Shown piece by piece: positions 27,458-35,835 of a DNA stretch of 64,000 bases. The DNA lies in NCBI RefSeq assembly GCF_007997305.1, contig NZ_VORZ01000004.1, positions 124,001 through 188,000 of the forward strand. Direction: 5' to 3'. The notes beneath the pieces are model-generated. The model was given only the letters and a program-made list of their open reading frames with translations. It had not been told where the DNA came from and made no database searches. The position numbers were made by a program, and so were the translations under genes. This stretch comes from Psychrobacter frigidicola (GTDB lineage Bacteria > Pseudomonadota > Gammaproteobacteria > Pseudomonadales > Moraxellaceae). Positions within the stretch are counted from its first letter, which is position 1. Every line of letters starts with the position of its first letter.

Positions 27458-27847
27458 ATGCCATATCCAGCAGCGATAGACCCCAATAAAGTAGGAGAAT
27501 ACCCTGCAATAGTTTATACAGGAGGCGGTTATTTTTTTGATGAAGTGCTTGAGTACCGCGTTTGGTGTCTTCCTGATAATACCGTAGAATATTCATATGA
27601 TATCGATGCTTGTCATTCCTTTGTTACCTACCAAGAAGCGTTAGCATTCGCTGAGAATACTGAAAACTCAGCACAGCCACTTGCATTAGTCAGACAATTT
27701 GAATGGGTCGATCAGCCCTCAAGAGGTATTTACATTCATAATAAAGGTGAGAGACTTACGGAATGGAGACCTGAGTGGTTGGATAGAGGAACAAGAAAAC
27801 CTAATGATATTGCTCAATTTCTGCAAAAAAATGCGGTTTCTAAGTAA
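27458..27847 (+). CDS. Conserved hypothetical protein, 129 aa
   Basis: 129 residues opening MPYPAAIDPNKVGEYPAIVYTGG, with later FVTYQEALAFAENTE and GERLTEWRPEWL. From memory this pattern belongs to a small conserved family that occurs singly in many proteobacteria, sometimes mislabelled as an acetyltransferase; no GNAT motif is visible, so I do not follow that label. Soluble, Tyr/Trp-rich, no export signal. AAGGTAACTC precedes the ATG. The gene is 103 bp after the smaller hypothetical and may be co-transcribed. Function unknown. Confidence 0.75.
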   Translation: MPYPAAIDPNKVGEYPAIVYTGGGYFFDEVLEYRVWCLPDNTVEYSYDIDACHSFVTYQEALAFAENTENSAQPLALVRQFEWVDQPSRGIYIHNKGERLTEWRPEWLDRGTRKPNDIAQFLQKNAVSK

Positions 27848-28043
27848 TTCACTTTTGGATAGAGTATAAAAATAATATTAACCCCTATCTTCATCTAATG
27901 CCTTAATGAGAAATATAAGTTTCATTACAGTAATTTATTTCACTAACATCATAGTTTTTAACCTAATTAGTGTTTTTAATGCCTTATTAATGGACTCTCT
28001 CCTAAATTTTTGGCCTATTTATGCAGTAATACGCAATTAACAG

Positions 28044-28072
28044 TTGACAACACCTGCGCTCTTACCTAAAAT
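28044..28072 (+). promoter_or_regulatory. Strong promoter of the tRNA-Ala/tRNA-Glu unit
   Basis: TTGACA (28044-28049), a 17-bp spacer and TAAAAT (28067-28072) lie 17 bp upstream of the tRNA-Ala gene: a near-consensus sigma-70 promoter at the spacing expected for stable RNA genes. Confidence 0.8.
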
Positions 28073-28089
28073 ACGCACACTCTTAGCGA

Positions 28090-28165
28090 GGGGCTATAGC
28101 TCAGTTGGTAGAGCACTTGCATGGCATGCAAGGGGTCAACGGTTCGACTCCGTTTAGCTCCACCA
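28090..28165 (+). tRNA. tRNA-Ala (anticodon GGC)
   Basis: 76 nt with encoded CCA. Acceptor GGGGCTA pairs with TAGCTCC (one G-U), the D-arm is GCTCAGTTGGTAGAGC, the anticodon stem-loop CTTGCATGGCATGCAAG exposes GGC, and the T-loop is TTCGACT. First gene of a two-tRNA unit. Confidence 0.97.
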
Positions 28166-28318
28166 TACTATTTATTGTAAGTCTCAGTATTATCCATGAG
28201 CTTTGTGATAGATAACTTGCTAATAGATCGACATCAGCTCTAGGCATCGCTTTTTTAAAGCACTCTGATGTTGTTCGTTGTAATATTATGAACCTATAAT
28301 ATCTATAACACACTATGC

Positions 28319-28394
28319 GTCCCCATCGTCTAGTGGCCTAGGACACTGCCCTTTCACGGCGGTAACGGGGGTTCGAACCCCCCTGGGGACGCCA
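28319..28394 (+). tRNA. tRNA-Glu (anticodon TTC)
   Basis: 76 nt with encoded CCA. Acceptor GTCCCCA pairs with TGGGGAC, the discriminator is G, the anticodon loop CTTTCAC contains TTC, and the T-arm is GGGGGTTCGAACCCCC. It follows tRNA-Ala by 153 bp, and a terminator lies 66 bp after it. Confidence 0.97.
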
Positions 28395-28460
28395 CTATAC
28401 GGCGTCACTTGTTAGCCCTATTGCGAAGTTGCATAAGATTAGACTAATAAGCGCACCATT

Positions 28461-28500
28461 AAAAAGCCCAATCATAATTTATTGTGATTGGGCTTTTTTT
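28461..28500 (+). terminator. Terminator of the tRNA unit
   Basis: AAAAAGCCCAATCA pairs with TGATTGGGCTTTTT around a 12-nt AT loop and is followed by more T. It ends transcription of tRNA-Ala and tRNA-Glu. Confidence 0.85.
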
Positions 28501-28820
28501 ATGACTGTTTTTTGCCTTTCTATTACTAAGTTATTTTCATTATAAAAGTTAGCCAGTAAGAATTTATCTTATTAACACTTTAAAATACTTACGTAATCTT
28601 ACACTAAAGCATTTTATTGACATAGTGTAACGCCTTTATACACAAAGTTAGTGTTTTTCTACTTAAAGGTGTTACCAATTCCTTTCATTATTGATTATGC
28701 TATTACTATGCTTATTGGACTTGTAAGTGATTTTGTAGAGATTGTTTATTAATACTGAACTAGTATGCTCATCAAATGATAACAACGACTTACTAAAAAA
28801 ACATACTAAAAGGAATAATT
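28501..28820. other. AT-rich upstream region of the membrane-protein gene
   Basis: 320 bp with no credible frame. It presumably carries the promoter for the gene starting at 28821; I see no repeat or structure worth naming. Confidence 0.4.
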
Positions 28821-29861
28821 ATGTCACCTATTTATGCTCCTCAACGACGCCCATCATGGCGCGGAGTGATTGCAGGCCTTATTATGGGTCTAATGGTTGT
28901 TATGGCCATGATTGCAATTGCTTTAATACTAAGCTCCTTTCTGCCTTTTGATTTAAAAGGTACTAGTATCGCTGCTGGCATCTATGCTGCGATTACGGCA
29001 TTAGTCAGTGCTTATGTAGCAGGTTTCTTTGCGATCAAATATTCTGCACCTGAAGCGCTATTCGGTGATGGTACCGACATTGATCCAAAAGATGCTACCT
29101 TAACAGGTATGCTTACTGCCGCTTTAATCGTACTATTAACTACATTTTTCACGTTAAGTAGTGCGACGGGTATTTTAACATCTGCAGGTAGTGCAGTAGG
29201 TTCTACGGTTAGTACAGTCGCTAAAACAGCGGCTACAACAGCCACTGTTGGTGCAACTGCCGCTGGTGCAGCATCACAAACTGATGGCGTGCAACAAAAA
29301 GCACAAGAAGTATATCAGCGTATATCAGGTGACATTAGCGAAGAAGATCTACAAGCGATGGTTGCTAAAAATACGGATAATTTAAACCAACAACAAATCG
29401 CGGCAACCAGTAGTGTAATCAAAGGCATGTTCGATAAGACTAAAACTCAAGTATCTAACATGGACTTCACTAACTTAGACACATGGCGCAACATTGATGA
29501 GTATGCAAAACAACGCATGGCATCTATTGAGCAAGAATTAAAAGGCCCTGTACTTATCACTCGTTTGCAACAAGAAGGCCTAACTGAGCCACAAGCAATA
29601 GAAGTGCGTACCGAAGTTCAGCAGTCATTTAATGAATATAAAATGAAAACTGAGCAGTATATTGCAGAAGCAAAACGTACTGCAGAAGAGAAGTTACAAC
29701 AAGCTGAAGACGTTGCTCGTAAAGCGGCATTATATACTGGTCTATTTTGGTTGATCAGCGCTATCTTAACGTTCATCGCTAGTACAGTTGGTGCTAAAAG
29801 TGCAGCAGCAAATTACCGTCTAGCTAAGCCAATCGTAACTTGGGGTGATAACGTCAAATAA
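28821..29861 (+). CDS. Membrane protein with coiled-coil stalk, unknown function
   Basis: 346 residues. Three membrane helices near the N-terminus (about 15-38, 48-71, 94-116) are followed by an Ala/Thr/Gly/Val-rich segment (117-155). A long helical, charged region with Gln/Glu/Lys heptads (about 155-305) leads to a fourth membrane helix (about 308-330). The middle helices would lie outside the membrane between helices 3 and 4. I know no family for certain; related proteins appear in Acinetobacter and Psychrobacter as uncharacterised membrane proteins. AAAAGGAATAATT before ATG 28821 is a good ribosome site. Stand-alone unit with its own terminator. Confidence 0.8.
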   Translation: MSPIYAPQRRPSWRGVIAGLIMGLMVVMAMIAIALILSSFLPFDLKGTSIAAGIYAAITALVSAYVAGFFAIKYSAPEALFGDGTDIDPKDATLTGMLTAALIVLLTTFFTLSSATGILTSAGSAVGSTVSTVAKTAATTATVGATAAGAASQTDGVQQKAQEVYQRISGDISEEDLQAMVAKNTDNLNQQQIAATSSVIKGMFDKTKTQVSNMDFTNLDTWRNIDEYAKQRMASIEQELKGPVLITRLQQEGLTEPQAIEVRTEVQQSFNEYKMKTEQYIAEAKRTAEEKLQQAEDVARKAALYTGLFWLISAILTFIASTVGAKSAAANYRLAKPIVTWGDNVK

Positions 29862-29930
29862 GTTTAGTGAGTAGTTAACTAAGAAACATACTTATCTAAA
29901 TCGTTAATTATTTAACAAGTTATTAATATA

Positions 29931-29962
29931 AAAAAGCCCAGTAATAATGACTGGGCTTTTTT
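29931..29962 (+). terminator. Terminator of the membrane-protein gene
   Basis: AAAAAGCCCAGT pairs with ACTGGGCTTTTT around AATAATG, followed by T. It lies 69 bp past the stop codon and could also serve the convergent transporter gene. Confidence 0.85.
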
Positions 29963-30022
29963 ATGTCTGTCTTTCATTAACACAAGCTAGTTACCTAATT
30001 AGGCAAACCATTACTATCTTGG

Positions 30023-30082
30023 AGCACCTTAGCACCTTAGCACCTTAGCACCTTAGCACCTTAGCACCTTAGCACCTTAGCA
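30023..30082. repeat. Octamer tandem repeat, seven full copies
   Basis: AGCACCTT is repeated seven times without error from 30023 to 30078, followed by a partial AGCA. It lies between two convergent genes, outside both reading frames. Such perfect short repeats change copy number easily by slippage. Confidence 0.95.
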
Positions 30083-30136
30083 AAAGGATGAACGCTTTTA
30101 AGTTTTGGATAGGAAAGTTTTTATAGACTACCTTTA

Positions 30137-31024
30137 TTAATCAGCTGGCTTTTTAAAAGATAAATTTAAAGATAAATAGGTTCCTATCAGTATCACGATT
30201 GAGCCAATGATTGCACCTATATCCAATGCTTCCCCAAGGAGCACATAACCAAAAACTATTGCAAAAATTGGAATGACTAAGGTAATACTCGTTGCCCGCA
30301 TGGCACCAATGCTTTTGATAAGCTGATTCATGAAAATTAGGGCGATTGCCGTCGAAAAGACGCCAATACAAATGACAGATAACCACGCCTTTAGACTAAT
30401 ACTTTTACCATACGGAAATTCATATACAACAATGGGTAGCATGACCAAGCTGGCAATGATTAGCGAGCCTGCCGTGATAGCAATTGGTGAGAGATCTTGT
30501 AAATAGTTTTTGGTGATATTCGCGCCTGTCGCATAACCAACACACGCCAATAATGCATAACCCATTGGCAGTAGGCCTGAACCTTGACCATGGCCTGAGA
30601 ACAGGTGCTCACTCATCAAAACAACGACCCCGACAATACCGATAACCAATCCAAGTATTTGCTTTTTTGAGAGTTTATCATTAAAAAACGTACTGGCGAT
30701 AAAGCCACTCATCATAGGCACGGAAGCATTTAGCACAGCTAATACACCTGCGTTCACTGACTGCGCTGAAAAAGAAAACAGCACGAATGGAATGGCAGCA
30801 GAGAATAAACCGACAATTGCAAGAACTTTATAATTCTCACGAATACCTTCCCTATTTTTCGGGTTTAACAATACAAAAACTAGCATGGTTAGCCCTGCAA
30901 ATACCAAACGCAAGCTGGCAAATGACAACGCGCCAAACTCAGGAACTCCCACTCGGTAAAATATAAAGGATAGCGACCACATAAAAGAGAGCGTGAAAAA
31001 GATAATAAGGTCGCGTTTGGACAT
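30137..31024 (-). CDS. EamA/DMT-family transporter
   Basis: 295 residues with ten predicted membrane helices in two EamA repeats (residues about 5-140 and 150-285), typical of the drug/metabolite transporter superfamily. Members export amino acids, nucleosides or drugs; the substrate cannot be inferred from sequence. Start ATG 31024 lacks a strong ribosome site. It stands alone, convergent with the membrane-protein gene on its left and divergent from the glutaredoxin-like gene on its right. A second member of the same superfamily, not closely similar, lies at 49.6 kb. Confidence 0.88.
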   Translation of the reverse strand: MSKRDLIIFFTLSFMWSLSFIFYRVGVPEFGALSFASLRLVFAGLTMLVFVLLNPKNREGIRENYKVLAIVGLFSAAIPFVLFSFSAQSVNAGVLAVLNASVPMMSGFIASTFFNDKLSKKQILGLVIGIVGVVVLMSEHLFSGHGQGSGLLPMGYALLACVGYATGANITKNYLQDLSPIAITAGSLIIASLVMLPIVVYEFPYGKSISLKAWLSVICIGVFSTAIALIFMNQLIKSIGAMRATSITLVIPIFAIVFGYVLLGEALDIGAIIGSIVILIGTYLSLNLSFKKPAD

Positions 31025-31298
31025 TGGTTGCTCGATTCAGGTATTAACGGTTGAGACAGCATTTGATACGTCGTTAAATAGATTGTAATGATAACTTTTA
31101 AACGGCTTGATAGGTGGTTTTTCTATGTGTAAGCGGTCAGTCATGAGACTAATTATTGAAGTTTGGTAGCTATAAGATATAAGTATTGGCTATGGTTATT
31201 AGGCACCAATTAGACTTAAGAGGTTCATCACACTATACTCGTCATCAAAACTCGTAATCAAAAACAAGCTTAAAAAGTAAGAATAGATAGGTAACGCT

Positions 31299-31649
31299 AT
31301 GATTTTTTTGAAAATATTTTCAGGTGTTCTCGGTGTCACTGTGTTAATCGCCTGTATTTACCTCATAAACGCCAGCGCCGTTGTTCCAGACTCTGTCGCC
31401 TGTGACGCAGCTGATAACAATGACATTGTTTTGTACGGTGCCGTCTGGTGTGGCTACTGCGAGCAGACCAGACAGTTGCTAGCCTCACACAATGTTGACT
31501 ACTGTGAATACGATATTGAACGCTCTGCTGAAGGCTATAAACAATACGAGCGTCTAGGCGGTGGTGGTGTGCCTTTGGTGTTATTTAATGGTGAAGTTAT
31601 TCATGGCTATAACAAACCTGAAATTGAGTGGCAGGTGCAAAACCAGTGA
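31299..31649 (+). CDS. Membrane-anchored glutaredoxin-like protein
   Basis: 116 residues. A hydrophobic N-terminal segment (residues 4-25) acts as signal anchor, followed by a short linker and a glutaredoxin fold (about 42-112). The redox pair is C51-G-Y-C54 in VWCGYCEQ, the cis-Pro loop is GGVPLVLF, and the end is NGEVIHGYN. The membrane segment would place the thiol domain in the periplasm unless the topology is reversed. Similar small proteins reduce disulfides or mixed disulfides; the target here is unknown. Extra Cys residues at 19, 35 and 67 could matter. AATAGATAGGTAACGCT precedes the ATG. Confidence 0.82.
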   Translation: MIFLKIFSGVLGVTVLIACIYLINASAVVPDSVACDAADNNDIVLYGAVWCGYCEQTRQLLASHNVDYCEYDIERSAEGYKQYERLGGGGVPLVLFNGEVIHGYNKPEIEWQVQNQ

Positions 31650-31787
31650 TTTATGCTTTTAGAAGTAAGTGAATTTGAAAGTAGAATCGTGCAGGCTCGG
31701 AGCTTTTCAAGTTAGTTATTATAATAAACTAGATTCATTATGCTATTAGAAAGTTGATTAAATACATATTAGTTCTTAGGAGAAATA

Positions 31788-32747
31788 ATGAGCATTATTC
31801 AAAACGCAATAGATTCAATCCAAATTGGGGTTGAGGATTTTGAAAGTGATGATGATAGGCGTAGTGTTTCTGCTGTGAGAAATATCGCGGCTGGAATTTT
31901 ATTATTGTACAAAGAAAAGCTTTGCCAACTGTCTCCAAGTGATAACAAAGAGTTGCTAATAAAACAGAATATTAGGCCTATACAAAATGCAAAAGGCGAA
32001 ATAACTTTTGAAGGTAAAGGTCATAAGACGGTTGATGTCCAGTCGATAAAAGAAAGATTTGCCAGCTTAAACGTCAAAGTAGAATGGAAACGTTTCGATG
32101 AGATTAATAAACTAAGAAACGATTTGGAACACTACTATACATCTGAATCTCCTGATGCTGTCCGAGAAATTGTAGCCAAGTCATTTTTACTGATTAGAGA
32201 CTTTCTATCAGAGCACTTGCAAGAAGATCCTCAAGAAATCCTTGGCAACGATTGCTGGACAACTTTGCTTGATGTGAGCGATGTTTATTCAGCAGAAGAA
32301 CAAGCTTGTAAAGCGAGTATTAACGCAGTCGATTGGAAATATCATTCAGTTGAAATAGCTCTTAAAAATCTTCGTTGCAATCAATGCCACTCTTCATTGA
32401 TACAAGCTCCGCATAGTGATGATGTTTATCCAATGATTGACTTGCATTGTAAGTCATGTGGGGAAGACTTTAGCTTTTACGATGTGGTTGAACAATGTAT
32501 CGATGACTCTTTGGCTGGAGAAGCCATTAGAAATTTAATGGATGGCGGTGAATCTCCGTTTGATTCATGTCAAGAATGCGGAAAAACTACATTCATTTAC
32601 GAAGAAGAATGTTGTGTGGCATGTGAATATGAAATGGAATATATTGAATGTGAAACGTGCGGAGATCCTTTGAGCTTAGAAGATCAATGTAATGAAGGTA
32701 AATGTAGTTACTGCCAATATAGATGGGAGAAAGTCATGGCAGAATGA
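31788..32747 (+). CDS. HEPN-like domain protein with three zinc ribbons
   Basis: 319 residues. The N-terminal helical part (about 20-145) has the features of a HEPN domain: AVRNIAAGILLLYKEKL as first helix pair and R110-x4-H115 (RNDLEH), the Rx4-6H motif that forms the catalytic site in HEPN ribonucleases. The C-terminal part has three CxxC/CxxC zinc ribbons: C197/C200 with C221/C224, C261/C264 with C276/C279, and C288/C291 with C306/C309. Such a build suggests an RNA- or nucleic acid-directed enzyme, possibly in stress or phage defence. The function is inference; domain calls are by eye. TTAGGAGAAATA precedes the ATG. No antitoxin-like partner is adjacent. Confidence 0.8.
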   Translation: MSIIQNAIDSIQIGVEDFESDDDRRSVSAVRNIAAGILLLYKEKLCQLSPSDNKELLIKQNIRPIQNAKGEITFEGKGHKTVDVQSIKERFASLNVKVEWKRFDEINKLRNDLEHYYTSESPDAVREIVAKSFLLIRDFLSEHLQEDPQEILGNDCWTTLLDVSDVYSAEEQACKASINAVDWKYHSVEIALKNLRCNQCHSSLIQAPHSDDVYPMIDLHCKSCGEDFSFYDVVEQCIDDSLAGEAIRNLMDGGESPFDSCQECGKTTFIYEEECCVACEYEMEYIECETCGDPLSLEDQCNEGKCSYCQYRWEKVMAE

Positions 32748-32764
32748 GGTAATAAATTACATTG

Positions 32765-32794
32765 TTGACCTGAGTTTTAATTACTTTCTATTTA
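32765..32794 (+). promoter_or_regulatory. Candidate promoter of a small RNA
   Basis: TTGACC (32765-32770), an 18-bp spacer and TATTTA (32789-32794) could form a sigma-70 promoter with start near 32801, just behind the stop of the HEPN-like gene. Moderate match only. Confidence 0.4.
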
Positions 32795-32800
32795 AGTTTA

Positions 32801-32979
32801 AAGCATAATATTATACCAACGACAAGCAAAAGGCGCGATTAGCTCTACTCAAAAATAAATCGATAGTTCTTTAAAATCATAGATTTTCCCTTGCGTCAGG
32901 GCACGTGTCTCCCAGACACTTACTTTATCCCTCCTTAAAACAAAAAAACCCCAACATAAAGTTGGGGTTTTTTTGTTTT
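32801..32979 (+). ncRNA. Candidate small RNA ending at the acnA-side terminator
   Basis: This stretch lacks a frame but has three consecutive small hairpins: AAAATC-ATA-GATTTT (32873-32887), CCCT-N6-AGGG (32888-32901) and GTGTCT-CCC-AGACAC (32905-32919). A single-stranded TTACTTTATCCCTCCTTA follows, then a very strong terminator (32937-32979). CCTCCTTA at 32930-32937 equals the anti-Shine-Dalgarno end of 16S rRNA, and the third hairpin shows a CCC loop; C-rich open loops are typical of trans-acting RNAs that block ribosome sites. Read the other way it is only the 3' tail of acnA mRNA. The 5' end is a guess. Confidence 0.4.
32937..32979. terminator. Strong bidirectional terminator, 19-bp stem
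   Basis: AAAACAAAAAAACCCCAAC is perfectly complementary to GTTGGGGTTTTTTTGTTTT around ATAAA, giving T-runs on both strands. It terminates acnA (stop at 32995) from the right and any plus-strand transcript from the left. Confidence 0.95.
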
Positions 32980-32994
32980 AAAATACTTTAAAAA

Positions 32995-35835
32995 TTAAGC
33001 AGCGTCTTTATTATCGCTCGCTAGATGACGCAACACATAGTGTAATACCCCACCATGGCGCACGTATTCACGCTCTTTAGGCGTCTGTAACATCACATGC
33101 ACATCAAAGGTCTCAGTCGAGCCATCAGCACGTGTGGCGGTAACGGTCGCCATCTCACTTTCACCATTATCGAGTCCGGTGATACTGAGCACTTCTGAGC
33201 CATCTAAGTTATGCGACTGGATACTTTCACCCTCTTTAAAGGTTAGTGGCAGCACGCCCATTCCTACGAGGTTGGAGCGATGGATACGTTCAAACGAGCC
33301 AGTAAGTACGGCCTTCACACCCAGCAAAATAGTGCCTTTAGCAGCCCAATCACGACTAGAGCCAGAACCATACTCATTACCACCAAGGACTACGAGTGGA
33401 CGTTCCTCTTCTTTGTACTTCATTGCTGCATCATAAATGGGCATCTGCTCGCCATCTTGTAAGGTGGCCTTATCCCCTTTTAGATAATAGGTATAGCCGC
33501 CCTCCTTACCATCCATCATCAAGTTCTTGATGCGGATATTGGCAAACGTACCACGGGTCATCACCGCGTCATTACCACGACGTGAGCCATAGCTGTTGAA
33601 GTCGGCTTCCATGACGCCGCGTCCTTGCAAGTATAGCCCTGCAGGGGAGTCAGCCGCAATATTGCCAGCCGGCGAGATATGGTCAGTAGTAATAGAGTCA
33701 CCAAACAAACCTAAAATGCGCGCGCCTTCAATATCAGGGATACCTTGCGGCTCCATGGTCATACCATCAAAGAACGGTGGGTTCTTAATATAGGTTGATT
33801 CCTCACTCCATGGATACAGCTGACTGTCCGGAGAGGAGATAGCGTTCCATTCTTTACTACCCTTGAACACTTCACCGTAGTTTTTATGGAACATCTCCGC
33901 ATCAATATTATTAGCAATTAGCTCATTAATCTCTTCTGACGTTGGCCAAATATCTTTTAAGAAAACATCGTTGCCATCTTGGTCTTGACCCAGCGGATGG
34001 GTGGTCAAATCTATATCAACCGTACCTGCCAGCGCATAAGCGACTACGAGTGGTGGTGAGGCAAGGTAGTTGGCTTTCACGTGTGAGTGAATACGACCTT
34101 CAAAGTTACGGTTACCCGATAGGACGGCAGCAACTACCAAATCTTTATCTTCGATACCCTGCTCAATTTCTTCAAGCAGTGGGCCTGAGTTACCGATACA
34201 AGTGGTACAACCATAACCTACCAAATAGAAGCCAATTTTTTCTAGCTCATCCATCAGCTTGGTTTTTTCAAGATAATCGGTCACTACTTTTGACCCAGGT
34301 GCTAAGGATGTTTTTACCCAAGGTTTAGCGGTCAGTCCTTTTGCAGCGGCATTTCTAGCTACCAACCCTGCGCCAATCATTACCGCTGGATTTGAGGTAT
34401 TGGTGCAAGAGGTAATTGCGGCAATAACGACTGAGCCGTCACGCAGTTTATGCTCATTATCATCAATATTAACAGTAGAGAAAACAGTGTTAGCCTCATG
34501 TCTGACATCACTAACATCAAACTGCATCTCTTTTGCCACATTAGGTTTAGCTGCTAAGGTTTTAGCTTGCTCTTGCTCACCGCCCTCAGCATCAAAGCGA
34601 TCTTTACCTTTTATTTCTGCTTTGCGATCCTTCGTCATCGTCTGCAAGGTCTCACCAAAGCTATCATACATACCTGATAAAGAAATACGTTGATGCGGTA
34701 ATTTGGGACCAGCAAGCGATGGCTCAACACTAGCTAAGTCAAGATGTAGTTTGCTCGAATAAGTCGCATCTGGCGTATATTCATCATGCCATAAGCCTTG
34801 CGCTCTAGCATAGGTTTCGACCAGTTCAATTTGTGCCTCATCACGACCTGATAGGCGCAGATAATCAATCGATATTTGGTCAATCGGGAAAATACCGCAG
34901 GTTGCGCCATATTCTGGCGACATATTAGCAATGGTAGCCCGATCGGCAAGCGGCATATTATTCAAGCCTTCGCCATAAAATTCGACAAACTTACCAACGA
35001 CACCATGAGCACGTAGCATCTCAACCACACGTAATACCAAGTCAGTCGCCGTAACGCCTTCAGTGAGCTTACCTGTCATCTCAAAACCGACCACTTGCGG
35101 AATCAACATTGATGAGGGTTGCCCGAGCATCGCAGCTTCAGCTTCAATACCACCAACGCCCCACCCAAGCACGCCAATCCCATTAATCATGGTCGTATGG
35201 CTGTCCGTACCAAAAACAGTATCTGGATACGCGGTTAGCTCGCCCTCAACGTCAGCAGCCATTACTACCCGCGCTAAATACTCTAAGTTGACTTGGTGCA
35301 CAATACCAGTAGCAGGTGGTACGACCACAAAGTTTTTAAAGGCGTGCTTGCCCCAATGTAGGAACTCATAGCGCTCATTATTACGCTGAAACTCAATTTT
35401 TTTGTTTAAATCAAGCGCATCTTCACGACCATAAACGTCGACTTGCACTGAGTGGTCAACGACCAATTCACTAGGGATAAACGGATTAATTTGCTCTGCC
35501 TTACCGCCAAGCTTAACGACGGCATCACGCATTGCCGCGAGGTCAACGACTGATGGTACACCGGTAAAATCCTGAAGGACCACACGCGCTGGCATAAACG
35601 CAATCTCTTGTGAGGGCGCCGCGCCGCAGTCCCAATTCGCGACCGCCTCAATATGCTGCTTACCCACTGATTGCCCGCCGTCTTCATTACGCAGCAGGTT
35701 TTCAAGCACGATTTTCATACAAAATGGGAGAGTTTCAATATTATTATAGGTTTTACACAGCTCAGGCAGGCTGTAATAAGCATGTTCCTTGCCGTCGACC
35801 GTTATAGTGTTTTTTACGTTAAAAATATCACTCAT
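32995..35835 (-). CDS. acnA: Aconitate hydratase, AcnA type
   Basis: 946 residues, the IRP1/AcnA-type size. It interconverts citrate and isocitrate in the TCA cycle using a 4Fe-4S cluster; cluster cysteines are visible in ITSCTNTSNPAVM and GYGCTTCIGNSGPL. Other family blocks are VPPATGIVHQVNLEYLA, FGTDSHTTMINGIGVLGWGVGGIEAEA and the C-terminal swivel with GNEYGSGSSRDWAAKG. About 50 residues longer than E. coli AcnA (891), partly from an insertion with the KDRKAEIKGKDRFDAEGGEQ segment between the barrel domains. AAGGAAGCTACC precedes ATG 35835. It stands alone with its own terminator. Apo-aconitases can bind mRNA, which is family knowledge only. Confidence 0.97.
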   Translation of the reverse strand: MSDIFNVKNTITVDGKEHAYYSLPELCKTYNNIETLPFCMKIVLENLLRNEDGGQSVGKQHIEAVANWDCGAAPSQEIAFMPARVVLQDFTGVPSVVDLAAMRDAVVKLGGKAEQINPFIPSELVVDHSVQVDVYGREDALDLNKKIEFQRNNERYEFLHWGKHAFKNFVVVPPATGIVHQVNLEYLARVVMAADVEGELTAYPDTVFGTDSHTTMINGIGVLGWGVGGIEAEAAMLGQPSSMLIPQVVGFEMTGKLTEGVTATDLVLRVVEMLRAHGVVGKFVEFYGEGLNNMPLADRATIANMSPEYGATCGIFPIDQISIDYLRLSGRDEAQIELVETYARAQGLWHDEYTPDATYSSKLHLDLASVEPSLAGPKLPHQRISLSGMYDSFGETLQTMTKDRKAEIKGKDRFDAEGGEQEQAKTLAAKPNVAKEMQFDVSDVRHEANTVFSTVNIDDNEHKLRDGSVVIAAITSCTNTSNPAVMIGAGLVARNAAAKGLTAKPWVKTSLAPGSKVVTDYLEKTKLMDELEKIGFYLVGYGCTTCIGNSGPLLEEIEQGIEDKDLVVAAVLSGNRNFEGRIHSHVKANYLASPPLVVAYALAGTVDIDLTTHPLGQDQDGNDVFLKDIWPTSEEINELIANNIDAEMFHKNYGEVFKGSKEWNAISSPDSQLYPWSEESTYIKNPPFFDGMTMEPQGIPDIEGARILGLFGDSITTDHISPAGNIAADSPAGLYLQGRGVMEADFNSYGSRRGNDAVMTRGTFANIRIKNLMMDGKEGGYTYYLKGDKATLQDGEQMPIYDAAMKYKEEERPLVVLGGNEYGSGSSRDWAAKGTILLGVKAVLTGSFERIHRSNLVGMGVLPLTFKEGESIQSHNLDGSEVLSITGLDNGESEMATVTATRADGSTETFDVHVMLQTPKEREYVRHGGVLHYVLRHLASDNKDAA

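Noticed and set aside
26941..27486. 181-codon minus-strand frame
   Set aside because: It overlaps two plus-strand genes that have ribosome sites, has none itself, and its translation is hydrophobic and aromatic-rich in the way antisense frames often are.
28101..28313. 70-codon minus-strand frame over the tRNA genes
   Set aside because: It reads through tRNA-Ala on the opposite strand and cannot be a gene.
30023..30082. CRISPR array
   Set aside because: The repeat unit is eight bases with no spacers and no cas genes nearby; it is a simple tandem repeat.
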